From Spirochaetaceae bacterium (GTDB lineage Bacteria; Spirochaetota; Leptospiria; Leptospirales; Leptonemataceae), in contig PCBI01000018.1 in NCBI GenBank assembly GCA_002730875.1, positions 191,001-255,000 of the forward strand: a stretch of 64,000 nt of DNA, written 5' to 3'. The stretch's first letter is position 1, and every line of letters begins with the position of its first letter. Shown piece by piece: positions 54,926 to 63,640 of the stretch. The notes beneath the pieces were generated by a model that saw only the letters and a list, made by a program, of their open reading frames with translations, ran no database searches and was not told the origin of the DNA. A program made the position numbers and the translations under genes.

Positions 54926-56108
54926 CCAACCTTCGCCATTCATTGGGAGTTTTGCCTTTGTATTCCTTGAATAGCCGATTGAAAGTAGCCTTGGAGCTAA
55001 AGCCCGATTCCAGAGCTATGCGCAGTACCGGCCAGGGGGCATAATCAGGATCCCTGAGGAGCCGGGCTGCATGCTCTACGCGCAAGCCGTTGATGTAGCT
55101 GTAGAAGTTTCGCTGAACGCCCTGGTTCAAAAGGTAACTCACTCGGTGCCGGCTCATTTCTAGCTGACGCGCCAGACTCTCCAGGGTAAGGTCCGAATCC
55201 AGAAACAATGCCCGGCTTTCAATGGACTGTCGCAACTGGCGTACTTCTTCCTCCGGAGGGAGACTGTGGTGCGCCCCACCCAACGAATGCAGCTCGGGAT
55301 CCGAATTCGATTCCCGGGGGGAACTCCCATCCATTCCGGGATCGGCAAACAGGTTTGGTGGGCGAAGATGGTCTTCGACTTCTTCTGACTCGGAAAGGGA
55401 GTATACCGGACGTTGGCGGGCCAGGAATAGCGAAAAGGAAACGATCATGGCCAGAAAGCCGGAGCCGTGCAACTCCTGATTTTCCCCGGCGGATAGCCCC
55501 CATGTATGCCCCAGAAATCTGTGGGCGCTCAGAAATAAGCTGAGCACGAAGAAGAGAAACAGAAGCAGGTAACCGGACCCCAGAGTGTTCATTTCGGAGA
55601 GCCTGGATTTCGTTCGAATCACCCTCTGGCTATGCCTTCGCAACAGCAGGAATGTTAGCACGCTGTAAATGACGGCCAGAAAGGGATCTACAATTGCCAG
55701 GGGCCCGGGAAAGCCGGGGGCAGGAGCTCTTCCCGGCAACGGGGTTCCGCCACCGGCACGAAACAAGGGTACCGCCATAATGATGAGTAACAGAACCACG
55801 GGAGGACTCCACTCCCAGACTCGTAGCGATCGCTCGGGCCTGGTGAGCAAACGAATGTAGAGATAGAACAGGGGACCGTACAGCCAGGGCAAAGCCATTA
55901 GATGCAGATACTGAGGAATAGAACGCAACCAGCCTTCCTGCACCAGAAGCGGATGCAGAAGTGGCTTGAGCATTGCCAGAAGCCAGAGCAAGGCGATGGA
56001 GTCCAGGACGGGGCGCCGTTCCGCGGCAGGTTTGCTGATAATGATCAGAAATGAAAATCCCAGAATGGCCAGCCCGGCCACTATCGCGTATCTGGTGTCT
56101 GATATCAT
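54918..56108 (-). CDS. AraC-family regulator with N-terminal membrane domain
   Basis: A 396-residue regulator. Seven hydrophobic segments fill about 8-230 (LAILGFSFLIIISK through AMIVSFSLFLAR). A charged linker (about 235-300) leads to an AraC-type DNA-binding domain at the C-terminus: LTLESLARQLEMSRHRVSYLLNQ (first helix-turn-helix) and VLRIALESGFSSKATFNRLFKEYKGKTPNEWRR (second). Such membrane AraC proteins respond to signals in or across the membrane. Transcribed toward the hydrolase at 53610. No target sites are evident. Confidence 0.9.
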   Translation of the reverse strand: MISDTRYAIVAGLAILGFSFLIIISKPAAERRPVLDSIALLWLLAMLKPLLHPLLVQEGWLRSIPQYLHLMALPWLYGPLFYLYIRLLTRPERSLRVWEWSPPVVLLLIIMAVPLFRAGGGTPLPGRAPAPGFPGPLAIVDPFLAVIYSVLTFLLLRRHSQRVIRTKSRLSEMNTLGSGYLLLFLFFVLSLFLSAHRFLGHTWGLSAGENQELHGSGFLAMIVSFSLFLARQRPVYSLSESEEVEDHLRPPNLFADPGMDGSSPRESNSDPELHSLGGAHHSLPPEEEVRQLRQSIESRALFLDSDLTLESLARQLEMSRHRVSYLLNQGVQRNFYSYINGLRVEHAARLLRDPDYAPWPVLRIALESGFSSKATFNRLFKEYKGKTPNEWRRLAA

Positions 56109-56456
56109 GCCCTTCCTTCAGGGCTCATCCCCGGACAGACGAAGTCTTGTACGATCCGTCAGCCTGGATCGTCCGAGTCCCTGAGATTATACATTCCCCG
56201 CCAATAGCCGTTTGGGTCCATAAGAAAAGCTTCTTCGAGGGGATTCGTATTCGCATGGTCATCGGACGAATGCCCTGGCATCGAGTAAATAGAGAGAATA
56301 GCCAGATAGATTCTCCGGTCTGGCTATGCCAGGCTGAGATCCCTGCATCCCTGCATCTGCTGCGACTGCTGCGACTGCCGGATTTGTCTGGATTCAGCCC
56401 CTTTGTTCGGTGTCATGCCTCGCGCTCATAGTTCGGTGCACCGTCCCATGGTTCGT
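56109..56456. other. Gene-free stretch with short repeats
   Basis: No coding region is convincing here. It holds tandem CCCTGCAT (two copies), CTGCTGCGA (two copies plus a variant) around 56341-56382, and a hairpin TAGCCAGA/TCTGGCTA (56299-56306 and 56319-56326) with no T-tract. It lies between the AraC start and the stop of the second Sco gene. Confidence 0.6.
56341..56382. repeat. Compound 8-bp and 9-bp tandem repeats
   Basis: CCCTGCATCCCTGCAT then CTGCTGCGACTGCTGCGACTGCCGG: two short arrays placed end to end. Confidence 0.8.
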
Positions 56457-57206
56457 TTATTCCTGTGTGAGTTTCCGGATATCCTCCACCAGTCGTTCCA
56501 GGTCGCCGGCGCCGCCAACGTTATAGATTCCGCGCAAGAAACCCTCCGTATCCACCAGGAAGGCCTGCTCGGAATGGAGAAAGTCATCCGCTCCCTGACG
56601 ACTGCGTACAACCGTATCCGCTCCGAAGGATTCCCGGGCAAGTGAATAGATCTCCTGGCGATTTCCGGTGAGCAGATGCCAGGTTTTCTGATCAATTCGC
56701 AGGCCCCGTGCATACTTTTGCATAACTTCCGGAGTATCCACGTTCGGCGTAACCGAATAAGATATCTGCGCAAAACCAGACAAATCCGCCAGCTCTTGCT
56801 GCACCTGACGCAATCGGGGCATGATCATCGGGCAGATTCCATTGCATTCCGTGAAAAAGAAGTTGGCCAGATAAACCTTACCGGACAATTCGCGGGTTCC
56901 AAAAGCACGGGCATTCTGGTCCAGAAAACGGAACGCCGGGATCTTGCGCGCTCGGTCAAGAGGTCCCTGCTCGGGGCTTTCCTTCCATACCGGCTGGAAG
57001 TCCTTCCCCACCATATAAGGCAGCGTCTCCGAATCTGCAGAAGCAAAACTCCGGACCTCCTCTCCGTAGCGCTTCTTCGGATCGAAAGAGTCATTGGCCC
57101 GGTCGCAGTGACTCAACAAAGCCGTTAAAAGAACAAGGAGAGCACCAACCGGCGCCAGTCCCCTGGCCCACCGGGCTTCATATGAGAATCTCCCGCGTTG
57201 AATCAC
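56457..57206 (-). CDS. SCO1/SenC family copper-binding protein (second copy)
   Basis: About 249 residues from a GTG, a member of the Sco family with the Cu-binding CxxxC in FFFTECNGICPMIMPR and the conserved His in DDFLHSEQAFLVD. The N-terminus is a signal peptide (VGALLVLLTALLSHC) that may be lipid-modified. The GTG at 57206 forms a 4-base overlap (GTGA) with the stop codon of the MORN-type gene; a longer ATG start at 57260 overlaps it by 58 bases. It is more divergent than the Sco at 2322. The neighbouring YHYH protein suggests a copper or redox task. Confidence 0.88.
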   Translation of the reverse strand: MIQRGRFSYEARWARGLAPVGALLVLLTALLSHCDRANDSFDPKKRYGEEVRSFASADSETLPYMVGKDFQPVWKESPEQGPLDRARKIPAFRFLDQNARAFGTRELSGKVYLANFFFTECNGICPMIMPRLRQVQQELADLSGFAQISYSVTPNVDTPEVMQKYARGLRIDQKTWHLLTGNRQEIYSLARESFGADTVVRSRQGADDFLHSEQAFLVDTEGFLRGIYNVGGAGDLERLVEDIRKLTQE

Positions 57207-57790
57207 TTTCCGTTCGCCTGCTGCAGCAGGTCCGGAATAGATTGTTTTACTCCGTTGCATAGATCGCTCCCCATCAAACCCATTTGCCTGTGCCTGTTCA
57301 CCTGGACATAGTTGGCATAGATCTGTCCGTTTTCGCGCCAGGTTTTTTGTCCCAACGGGCGTCCATCAACAAATCGGGAATACGTAAACAGCTTTCCGTT
57401 GCTATGCCAGGAGAAGGCCTCCCCGTGCTGACGATCGTTCTCGTACTCATAGTAAAATCGGATTTGGCCGGAAGGGTACCATCCGCGATGAACCCCTACT
57501 CGCTTCCCGTGCTCGTAGGGTCGCTCCGTGGCCATGCGTCCGTCATTGTACCATTCATGCTCCACGCCGTGAATGCTCCCATTTATCATTGGCGTTTCTT
57601 TCCATCCCTGCGGAAAATCCGTACGCATAATTCCGTTAAACGGTTCTCCATTCAGGTAAAGTATCCCCTTGCTTATTTCAAAACCGGGATGGGAATTCAG
57701 GACTCCGTGCCGCTCTTTCTTACAATGCGGGGCGGCGACCAGCACGACCACGGCCACAGCAAGAGCGCAATTCGCAGGGAGAAGCCTCAT
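57203..57790 (-). CDS. MORN-type repeat lipoprotein (YwqK-like)
   Basis: A 195-residue protein with a signal peptide and a possible lipobox (VLVAAPHC, Cys about 23). Repeats of the MORN-variant/YwqK type run through the mature part: HGVEHEWYNDGRMATERPYEHGKRVG, HRGWYPSGQIRFYYEYENDRQHG and SWHSNGKLFTYSRFVDGRPLG and KTWRENGQIYANY. Such repeats are found in periplasmic or surface proteins. The C-terminal LCNGVKQSIPDLLQQ is outside the repeats. Middle gene of the YHYH/MORN/Sco operon, nine bases after YHYH. Confidence 0.88.
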   Translation of the reverse strand: MRLLPANCALAVAVVVLVAAPHCKKERHGVLNSHPGFEISKGILYLNGEPFNGIMRTDFPQGWKETPMINGSIHGVEHEWYNDGRMATERPYEHGKRVGVHRGWYPSGQIRFYYEYENDRQHGEAFSWHSNGKLFTYSRFVDGRPLGQKTWRENGQIYANYVQVNRHRQMGLMGSDLCNGVKQSIPDLLQQANGK

Positions 57791-57799
57791 GAATTCGAG

Positions 57800-58624
57800 C
57801 TATTGACTGACAGTACCTTTGGTTCCGTGGAAGTCTTGCTTCAGCACCAGATATCCGCCTGAACCGCCATCCAACGCCAGATGATAGTGGTATGTATTGC
57901 CTACAACGGCATGATTGTGGGTATGACCGCCATTGGCATCGATGGCTGCATTTGTGCCCGGGTTTACCCCGCCAGGATCTTTACGTCCGAATATAGCGTA
58001 TCCATCCAGGGCAATACCCACCAGCTCCGAACCATCGTTGGTGATCTTGTACGGTTCTGTATGGTAGTGATACTGGCCTATATTGGTGGGATGACCGTTT
58101 CCAGAGTCCATTGTGTCTAACTCATCTGCCAGGGTATCTCCGGGGGCAGCCTGATTGTTATAGATGGCCAGGCCATTTACCGTAACGCCCATGGGACCAA
58201 AATCGGTGGTGCTGCCGCTGGTATCAGGGGAGGCAGGAATGGTAAGCCGAATGCTCTGCGAAGAAATGGTATTCGGGTTCGGTGAGTTTCCGGAAGGAAA
58301 ATCGTTAATGTAGCAACCGGAAGTTTGGCTGTAATAACCGTTCTGGTAAGGAGGAAGGTTACTTGTCTGGAACACATAGTTACTTCCGCTTACGGTGACT
58401 GTCATGCAGGTAAAATTATCCTTAATCCACGAAGGAAGGGATGCGTCATTGTTTGTGACGCAGGAGTTGCAGCCGGCCGAATTGGCCGCAATAGCCAGGA
58501 CTCCCAGAGCCAGCGCCGTGTCGTCGCTTTCTTCTGAGCCAAGTAGATTGCACTGCAAAGACAGCGCTGAAATGAGAGCCATGCTCCCTATAGCCACAAA
58601 GGCGCCTAATCTGTATTGTTTCAT
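57800..58624 (-). CDS. YHYH-domain lipoprotein
   Basis: A 274-residue secreted protein with the YHYH domain, named for its metal-binding-type His motifs, present here as GQYHYHTEP and NTYHYHLAL with GIALDGYAIFGRKDP and GGHTHNHAV between. The signal peptide ends in LSLQCNLLG, a lipobox-like Cys. An N-terminal Cys-rich stretch (SAGCNSCVTNN) adds further metal-ligand residues. GGGAGGACAT precedes ATG 58624, which is preferred over an upstream ATG. First gene of the operon with the MORN-type and Sco genes. Copper handling is plausible from context, not proven. Confidence 0.9.
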   Translation of the reverse strand: MKQYRLGAFVAIGSMALISALSLQCNLLGSEESDDTALALGVLAIAANSAGCNSCVTNNDASLPSWIKDNFTCMTVTVSGSNYVFQTSNLPPYQNGYYSQTSGCYINDFPSGNSPNPNTISSQSIRLTIPASPDTSGSTTDFGPMGVTVNGLAIYNNQAAPGDTLADELDTMDSGNGHPTNIGQYHYHTEPYKITNDGSELVGIALDGYAIFGRKDPGGVNPGTNAAIDANGGHTHNHAVVGNTYHYHLALDGGSGGYLVLKQDFHGTKGTVSQ

Positions 58625-59089
58625 ATGTCCTCCCGATCCGACTCCCTGTCGGCAACGCGGCATGTCGCGCCTGGACGCATAGTCCAGTGGACTGCACTTT
58701 AGACTGAAGGATATGCAGGAATGCGCAAGGCTTTTACAGTGAAGACAGCTCCCGGAAGAGCGTTTTGCGGTCTCATTGGATCGATTGAGACGCTTTTGGA
58801 CACCTGGCGCAGGTAGGAGACAAATGAGAGGGCTTTCGCAGATTTATCTGTGGCGCTTTTCGCTTATGTAACAGTCGTTCCGACTGCGATGTAAACTACT
58901 CGCATAAGCCGGAGATCTGGCATATTACGCGTCTTACCCACAGGGAGGAATCCGGGTCTTAGCATTTATCGGATTCGTGCCGAACAAGCAACCCCCGTGG
59001 ATGTCGATAATGACCCGGCATTATGAGACCCGCAGACCGCGGCAAAAAATTGTGGCATATTTGTCGGCTGCTTTGCTTTATTTCGCATT
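58625..59089. other. 465-base gene-free region upstream of the YHYH operon
   Basis: No convincing open frame. It contains the inverted repeat AGTCCA-G-TGGACT (58681-58693), a terminator-like hairpin on the plus strand (GTCTCA at 58770-58775 with TGAGAC at 58786-58791, followed by GCTTTTGG), and the start region of the methyltransferase gene. A small plus-strand transcript could end at the hairpin, but nothing codes for it. Confidence 0.55.
58681..58693. promoter_or_regulatory. Inverted repeat upstream of the YHYH operon
   Basis: AGTCCA-G-TGGACT is a perfect 6-bp inverted repeat 57 bases before the ATG at 58624, a good position for an operator. No -35/-10 pair is clear. Confidence 0.4.
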
Positions 59090-59722
59090 GTGTCTCATAT
59101 TCTACCAGCGGAAAGTCAGGAACTGGAACAGTTCTGGAGCTCCAGATACGAATCCGGTCAAACGGGATGGGATCTGGGCGGAGTAAGTCCACCTCTCAAG
59201 CACTTCATCGACATCTGGAAACGTGAGAATCTTCACAGTCGACCGCTGCTGCTGCCTGGATGTGGTAATGCCTACGAGGCCAACTATTTGCTGGAAGCGG
59301 GTTACCACAGCGTGACTGTGGTGGACATCGCCGTTCCGGCGCTGGAGCGACTCAAAGCCCGCGTAAACGATCTTCATCCGCACCATATGGAGAATCTGCA
59401 TCTGGTGCACGGGGACTTCTTCAAGCTGCAGGGCGCCTTCGGGCTTATTCTGGAACAGACATTTTTCTGTGCTCTGGACCCATCGCTTCGCGAAAGCTAT
59501 GCAAAGAAGATGCACGATCTACTGCAGCCGGAAGGCGAAATGGCCGGAGTGTTTTTTGATGCGCCCATGTATGACCACCGACCGCCTTTTGGCGGCAGCG
59601 CAGCGGAGTACAGGGAGCTTCTGGCGCCGTACTTCGAATTTCTGGTCTGGGAAAGTTGCCAGATATCCCACCCGGCGCGCCAGGGAAGCGAACTGCTATT
59701 TCGCTTAAGAAAAATGCGCTAG
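59090..59722 (+). CDS. TPMT-like SAM-dependent methyltransferase
   Basis: A 210-residue methyltransferase of the thiopurine S-methyltransferase-like family. Blocks: WSSRYESGQTGWDLGGVSPPL, the SAM-binding RPLLLPGCGNAYEANYLLEAGY, VTVVDIAVPALE with the acidic residue for ribose, HGDFFKL and ILEQTFFCALDPSLR. It ends in ISHPARQGSELLFRLRKM. Small thiols, selenium or tellurium compounds are known substrates in the family; the actual one is not shown. The start is a GTG at 59090 with no good binding site, so it may begin at another codon nearby. Cytoplasmic. Confidence 0.88.
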   Translation: MSHILPAESQELEQFWSSRYESGQTGWDLGGVSPPLKHFIDIWKRENLHSRPLLLPGCGNAYEANYLLEAGYHSVTVVDIAVPALERLKARVNDLHPHHMENLHLVHGDFFKLQGAFGLILEQTFFCALDPSLRESYAKKMHDLLQPEGEMAGVFFDAPMYDHRPPFGGSAAEYRELLAPYFEFLVWESCQISHPARQGSELLFRLRKMR

Positions 59723-59888
59723 CTTGATCTCACAATCTTGATCTCATGATCCAGCCCTTTGCGAGCCGGCCCCGGCTGTAGCGGCGGGTTTGCAGATACC
59801 GGCCTTCCTGATGGAACTCAGATAATTTTGGTGCGTAGGCGGGGCCCTGACCTTATGTGACTACTCTGCCGAGGGGACGAGCCGATCT

Positions 59889-60404
59889 TCAGGCAATGGG
59901 ATCCGGACAGACGGAACGCAGTTTGCACTTCGTGCAATATTGGCCCATGGTGAGCGAATCCAGATGCTCCATGATGCTTCGAATATGCACCGGATCGTCT
60001 GTAAGAAAGGCCATTTCGAAGTTTCGCTTGTCCGCTCCTTTTGCGCCCATCCCCGCTCCGGTCAGGTTGGCCGATCCCACCAGGGCAGACTTTCCGTCTA
60101 CGATGACGCACTTGGAATGATTCCTGGGACAAAGAAACCGTTCGAATCGGTCCGACTCCAGAAGCGCCGGAAAACGATCGAACTCCCTGCGAAAATACGT
60201 GCCTGGTTCCTTTGCATGTATCAGCCTTATCTCCACCCCGGATCGAACCAACGAAGCGAATACCTCCAGGATGGAACGGAAGCTACCCTCCGACCGAATG
60301 TATGTGGACTTTAGATCGGCCGTGGCCACCCAGACGAATCGACGGGCGCTTTCCAGTTGCTTCTGAAAGGCTGAGTATATCTGATCGGAAAGCAGTAGCT
60401 CCAC
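59889..60404 (-). CDS. Single-HKD phospholipase D-like protein
   Basis: A 171-residue PLD-superfamily protein with one HKD motif: NHSKCVIVDGKSALVGSANLTGAG (His, Lys and Asp spaced correctly). Such small proteins act as dimers, giving two motifs per active site (as in Nuc). The N-terminal FVWVATADLKST.. fits the domain start. The C-terminus has a Cys-rich tail (YCTKCKLRSVCPDP), which may bind a metal. No signal peptide, so a cytoplasmic nuclease-like or lipid role is possible. Divergent from the DsbA-like gene. Confidence 0.85.
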   Translation of the reverse strand: MELLLSDQIYSAFQKQLESARRFVWVATADLKSTYIRSEGSFRSILEVFASLVRSGVEIRLIHAKEPGTYFRREFDRFPALLESDRFERFLCPRNHSKCVIVDGKSALVGSANLTGAGMGAKGADKRNFEMAFLTDDPVHIRSIMEHLDSLTMGQYCTKCKLRSVCPDPIA

Positions 60405-60469
60405 ATTCCATTCTCGGTGGACCCGGGATTATTCTGGACAAATGCCGACTTTTCGCCCTTATTTTTACT

Positions 60470-61186
60470 ATGAATCTGCCAGAAGAAGCGATCCTTTATG
60501 TGGGCGACCCCATGTGTTCCTGGTGCTACGGATTTAATCCTGTGCTGGGCAAAGTAGAAGAGGTGTATTCCGATCGGATACCCCTGCGCGCTGTGATGGG
60601 CGGATTGCGCCCCGGCGAACTGGCAGAGCCACTGGACAGTCGGCTGGGCAAATTTCTGCGACACCATTGGAAGCAGGTGGAGGAAGCCACCGGACAACCT
60701 TTCAACTATGACTTTCTGGAAAAAGAAGGCTTCATCTACGATACAGAGCCTTCCTGTCGCGCAGTGGTATCTTTTCGTAATTTCCTGCCCCAGCGTGAGT
60801 TTGCTTTTTTCTCCGACGTGCAGTCCGCATTCTACCGTGACGGCAAGGATCCCTGCGCAACGGATACCTTCGTAGAATTGGCCGAAAACTACGACCTGGA
60901 CGGAAACCAGTTTCGAGAATTCTTCGAAAGCGATGAGGCCCGATACCAGACAAACCTGGATTTCCAGTTGGGCCGGGCCGTAGGCGTAACCGGATTTCCG
61001 GCTCTGGTGCATTTAAAGAATCAGCGGGCCATGGTGATTTCTTACGGCTACACGCCTTTTGACCGCATTCAGGATGTAATGGATAATCTGGTCCTTAAAC
61101 CGGCAGGTAGCCGGGACCGGCCGGACTCGGATGCACAGGGCGAAGCGCCGGGGAATGCCTGCGATATAGATTCCGGAGACTGCTAG
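60470..61186 (+). CDS. DsbA-family thioredoxin-fold protein (COG3531 type)
   Basis: A 238-residue protein with a DsbA-like active site in DPMCSWCYGFNP (CxxC) and the cis-Pro block VTGFPALVHL. The helical insertion between them (about 50-170) is typical. No signal peptide, so it is cytoplasmic, as is usual for this COG3531-type subfamily, whose function is not settled (isomerase or GST-like). The C-terminal 30 residues (DRPDSDAQGEAPGNACDIDSGDC) are an acidic low-complexity tail. The frame is open upstream to 60212, antisense to the PLD gene; ATG 60470 is used. Confidence 0.87.
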   Translation: MNLPEEAILYVGDPMCSWCYGFNPVLGKVEEVYSDRIPLRAVMGGLRPGELAEPLDSRLGKFLRHHWKQVEEATGQPFNYDFLEKEGFIYDTEPSCRAVVSFRNFLPQREFAFFSDVQSAFYRDGKDPCATDTFVELAENYDLDGNQFREFFESDEARYQTNLDFQLGRAVGVTGFPALVHLKNQRAMVISYGYTPFDRIQDVMDNLVLKPAGSRDRPDSDAQGEAPGNACDIDSGDC

Positions 61187-61311
61187 AGGCCGCTTGGAAA
61201 CCTGCACCGGGAATCGAAGCAGCGAAGAAGCCATTAGCAGCCGAAATGATTCCTGGTTTGCGCCTGCTGCGGCCAGGGTAGGCCCACAGGGGTGGCAGCC
61301 CCGGATTGCTT

Positions 61312-63327
61312 TTATTGTACCTGATAGCTGAAGCTTCGCTTACCGGACCAGTTACCCGCATAGTCCTGAATTCGTACAGTGGCTGTGTGCTTACCCGAAG
61401 CGAGTATTTCCGGCGGATAAAAGATCTCGAAACCGTATCGATCCGGATTCCATTCGGCCAGGGCCGGTTTGCCGTTCACTTCCAGCTCCAGGCTTCCCAC
61501 ATTCACCCCGGTTCCGTAGTCGGCGAAGTATCGGAGCGAAAGAAGCACCGGTTTGTCCACGCGGGTTCGAAGATCCGGAATGGCCCGAATCACCGGATTC
61601 GAACGGTCCTTGAGAATGATGTATTTTTCCAGACTGCGAACATAGCCAGTTAGCTTACCATTGCGGCTGTAGGCCACAGGATAGAGGGCGCCGGAGTCGG
61701 TGATTCGGTACAGTCCATCGTTGTCTTGCAGATCCTCAATATGGATCTTGAGCGGATCGAGAACAAAGATTCGTTCCCGAAAGATCATTCCCGTAAGCTC
61801 GTCCAGATTACGACTTCGTATATTATAAACAGGGGAAAGCTTCTCCAATTTCCCTGTAGAAAGCTTAGCCGCTTCTTCGAGCACCTGAAAACGGACGGCT
61901 CCGGTAAGACTTCGCGGTCCTACTTCCAGACGTAGCCTGCCGTCGGGACTTCGTAGATTCAGATCCTTGCCGGGACGACCAACGCCGGAACCGGAATCCA
62001 TGGAATCCCGTAGCCGTTCTTCCATGGTATAGGGAGACCATCCCCGGTCGGTGCTGGCTACTGCGCGAAGGGAGAGCGGGCTCACCGAATCATTTTTAAG
62101 CGACAGAGAAACGACGGATCGATTTCCGCCCGCATCTTGAAGCTGCACTATGACCTGCGACGACTCCCCCGGTTTCGGACTCTGTAAGCGGCCATGATCC
62201 ACCGAAGAAAGAAAGCTAAACTGTCCGGGCAGTAGATCGAATGCATTGTGAATGTATCGGGTGCCGCCCCCAATGCGGGAGGATTCGCTGTAAAGGATAA
62301 GATGATGGAAGGAACCCGTATGAATAAGACTATCGAAGGTGGAAGAATAAACTGTCTTTCCGTCCTGTGTCATGCGAAGGTCGGCAATTCCCAGACGCGC
62401 ATATTTTCCGGAAGGATCGAAGTATCGCACCTGGAGGCAGGTTTTTCCATTCACGGTAACATCGGCCGCGGTGTACTGCCGCAGATTGCAGGGTTGATCC
62501 TGGGCGCCGCATTCGCTGCTTTCATCCACCGCCAGGGAAATGGTGGCTTCCCTGTCATTGATTCGTGCATCGGCTTCGCAGGGAATCAGCACCAGGGATT
62601 CCACCAGAGGCGCTCGGTCATCCGCCAGGCGAAGTCCGTAATTCAAAGGATTCAGTACCCGCTCCCCATCCAGGTATTCAAAGTGTAAATGCGACGGACC
62701 GGAACCGGTATCCCCGGTGAGCGCAATGGTCTGCCCCCTCTCCACTGCGATTTCGTTTTTCTCGAAACGAAGATCGAATCTCTGTCTCGTAGAGAGCCAC
62801 TTCTCCAATTCCGGCTTCTGCTTAAAGAAGGACTTGAGAAGCTCCGGCGCATAAGCCGAAAGATGTCCATATTTGGAGCGGCGACCATCGGCATGGGTGA
62901 TCCAGATACCATAGCCCAGACCATAGCCATCATAGATGATCCTGGACACGTAACCCGAACGCACGGCATACACAGGATCGCCTATATCGCTGGAAAGATC
63001 GATTCCATAGTGAAAATGACTTCTACGGTATTCGCCAGTGGTACCGGTGAGGACCAGCGGAGGATCCAGCGGGGGATGAAGTTCCGGATTCTCCGGCGCA
63101 GGTCTTAAATCCTGTCCCTCGGCCCCCGAGGTGGACTCCTCGGAAACACCGTTGCGAGAAGCGGAACTGTCGCTCTCACTCTTTTTTTTCTCTGACTGCG
63201 AAGTCTCTGGAGCCCTGGAATCATCCGACTCCGATGTTCGCTGCCATGGGGCATGGCAGCCGACAGCCAGGCAGGCCAGGATCAACAGGGCATTCAGAAA
63301 CCATAACCCGGGATTTGTATTTTTCAT
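61312..63327 (-). CDS. M23-family metallopeptidase lipoprotein
   Basis: A 671-residue secreted protein with a lipobox (LACLAVGC, Cys about 24). A Ser/Glu-rich linker (about 30-80) leads to an M23 (LytM) endopeptidase domain: HFHYGIDLSS (zinc His/Asp) and later HLHFEY (HxH) with GDPVYAVRSGYV between. The remaining 450 residues form several beta domains of unknown kind (ADVTVNGKTCLQVRYF, KHTATVRIQDYAGN, the last like bacterial Ig folds). GAGG precedes ATG 63327. It is likely a peptidoglycan hydrolase or a division-related LytM factor on the envelope; with HxH and HxxxD present it is predicted to be active. Confidence 0.9.
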   Translation of the reverse strand: MKNTNPGLWFLNALLILACLAVGCHAPWQRTSESDDSRAPETSQSEKKKSESDSSASRNGVSEESTSGAEGQDLRPAPENPELHPPLDPPLVLTGTTGEYRRSHFHYGIDLSSDIGDPVYAVRSGYVSRIIYDGYGLGYGIWITHADGRRSKYGHLSAYAPELLKSFFKQKPELEKWLSTRQRFDLRFEKNEIAVERGQTIALTGDTGSGPSHLHFEYLDGERVLNPLNYGLRLADDRAPLVESLVLIPCEADARINDREATISLAVDESSECGAQDQPCNLRQYTAADVTVNGKTCLQVRYFDPSGKYARLGIADLRMTQDGKTVYSSTFDSLIHTGSFHHLILYSESSRIGGGTRYIHNAFDLLPGQFSFLSSVDHGRLQSPKPGESSQVIVQLQDAGGNRSVVSLSLKNDSVSPLSLRAVASTDRGWSPYTMEERLRDSMDSGSGVGRPGKDLNLRSPDGRLRLEVGPRSLTGAVRFQVLEEAAKLSTGKLEKLSPVYNIRSRNLDELTGMIFRERIFVLDPLKIHIEDLQDNDGLYRITDSGALYPVAYSRNGKLTGYVRSLEKYIILKDRSNPVIRAIPDLRTRVDKPVLLSLRYFADYGTGVNVGSLELEVNGKPALAEWNPDRYGFEIFYPPEILASGKHTATVRIQDYAGNWSGKRSFSYQVQ

Positions 63328-63640
63328 GTGGTAGCCTCGGTCCTTCAAGCGTCCGTATTCAAGCCCTCGGCATTCGAGCCTCAGTCATACAAGCCTCAGT
63401 ATTCTTACCGTCAGATCTACTCTGGCATCCGTTTCTGACAGCGAGGTCCATAAAATGCGACATAATCTGAATTATTGGCGCATCCGTCCCTGAAATGACA
63501 ATGGCAGAGGATTCCCCGCGGGCAATCAGCTTTCCGGCCGCCCCGAAAAAACCGGGAACCCCCATACACCAGAGCCGGTCCAATGGGGAGAAACCGGAAA
63601 AGAGTGGATATCTCGGAAATTTTGTATTAGGTTTAGACAC
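63328..63640. other. Gene-free stretch between the M23 gene and the last gene
   Basis: 313 bases with no convincing coding region. The 15-bp repeat array lies in the first third; the remainder is GC-rich and holds no clear promoter for the gene at 63641. Confidence 0.55.
63345..63404. repeat. 15-bp degenerate tandem repeat
   Basis: Four imperfect copies of TCAAGCCTCAGTCAT: TCAAGCGTCCGTAT, TCAAGCCCTCGGCAT, TCGAGCCTCAGTCAT and ACAAGCCTCAGTAT. The array sits just upstream of the M23 lipoprotein start. Confidence 0.7.
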
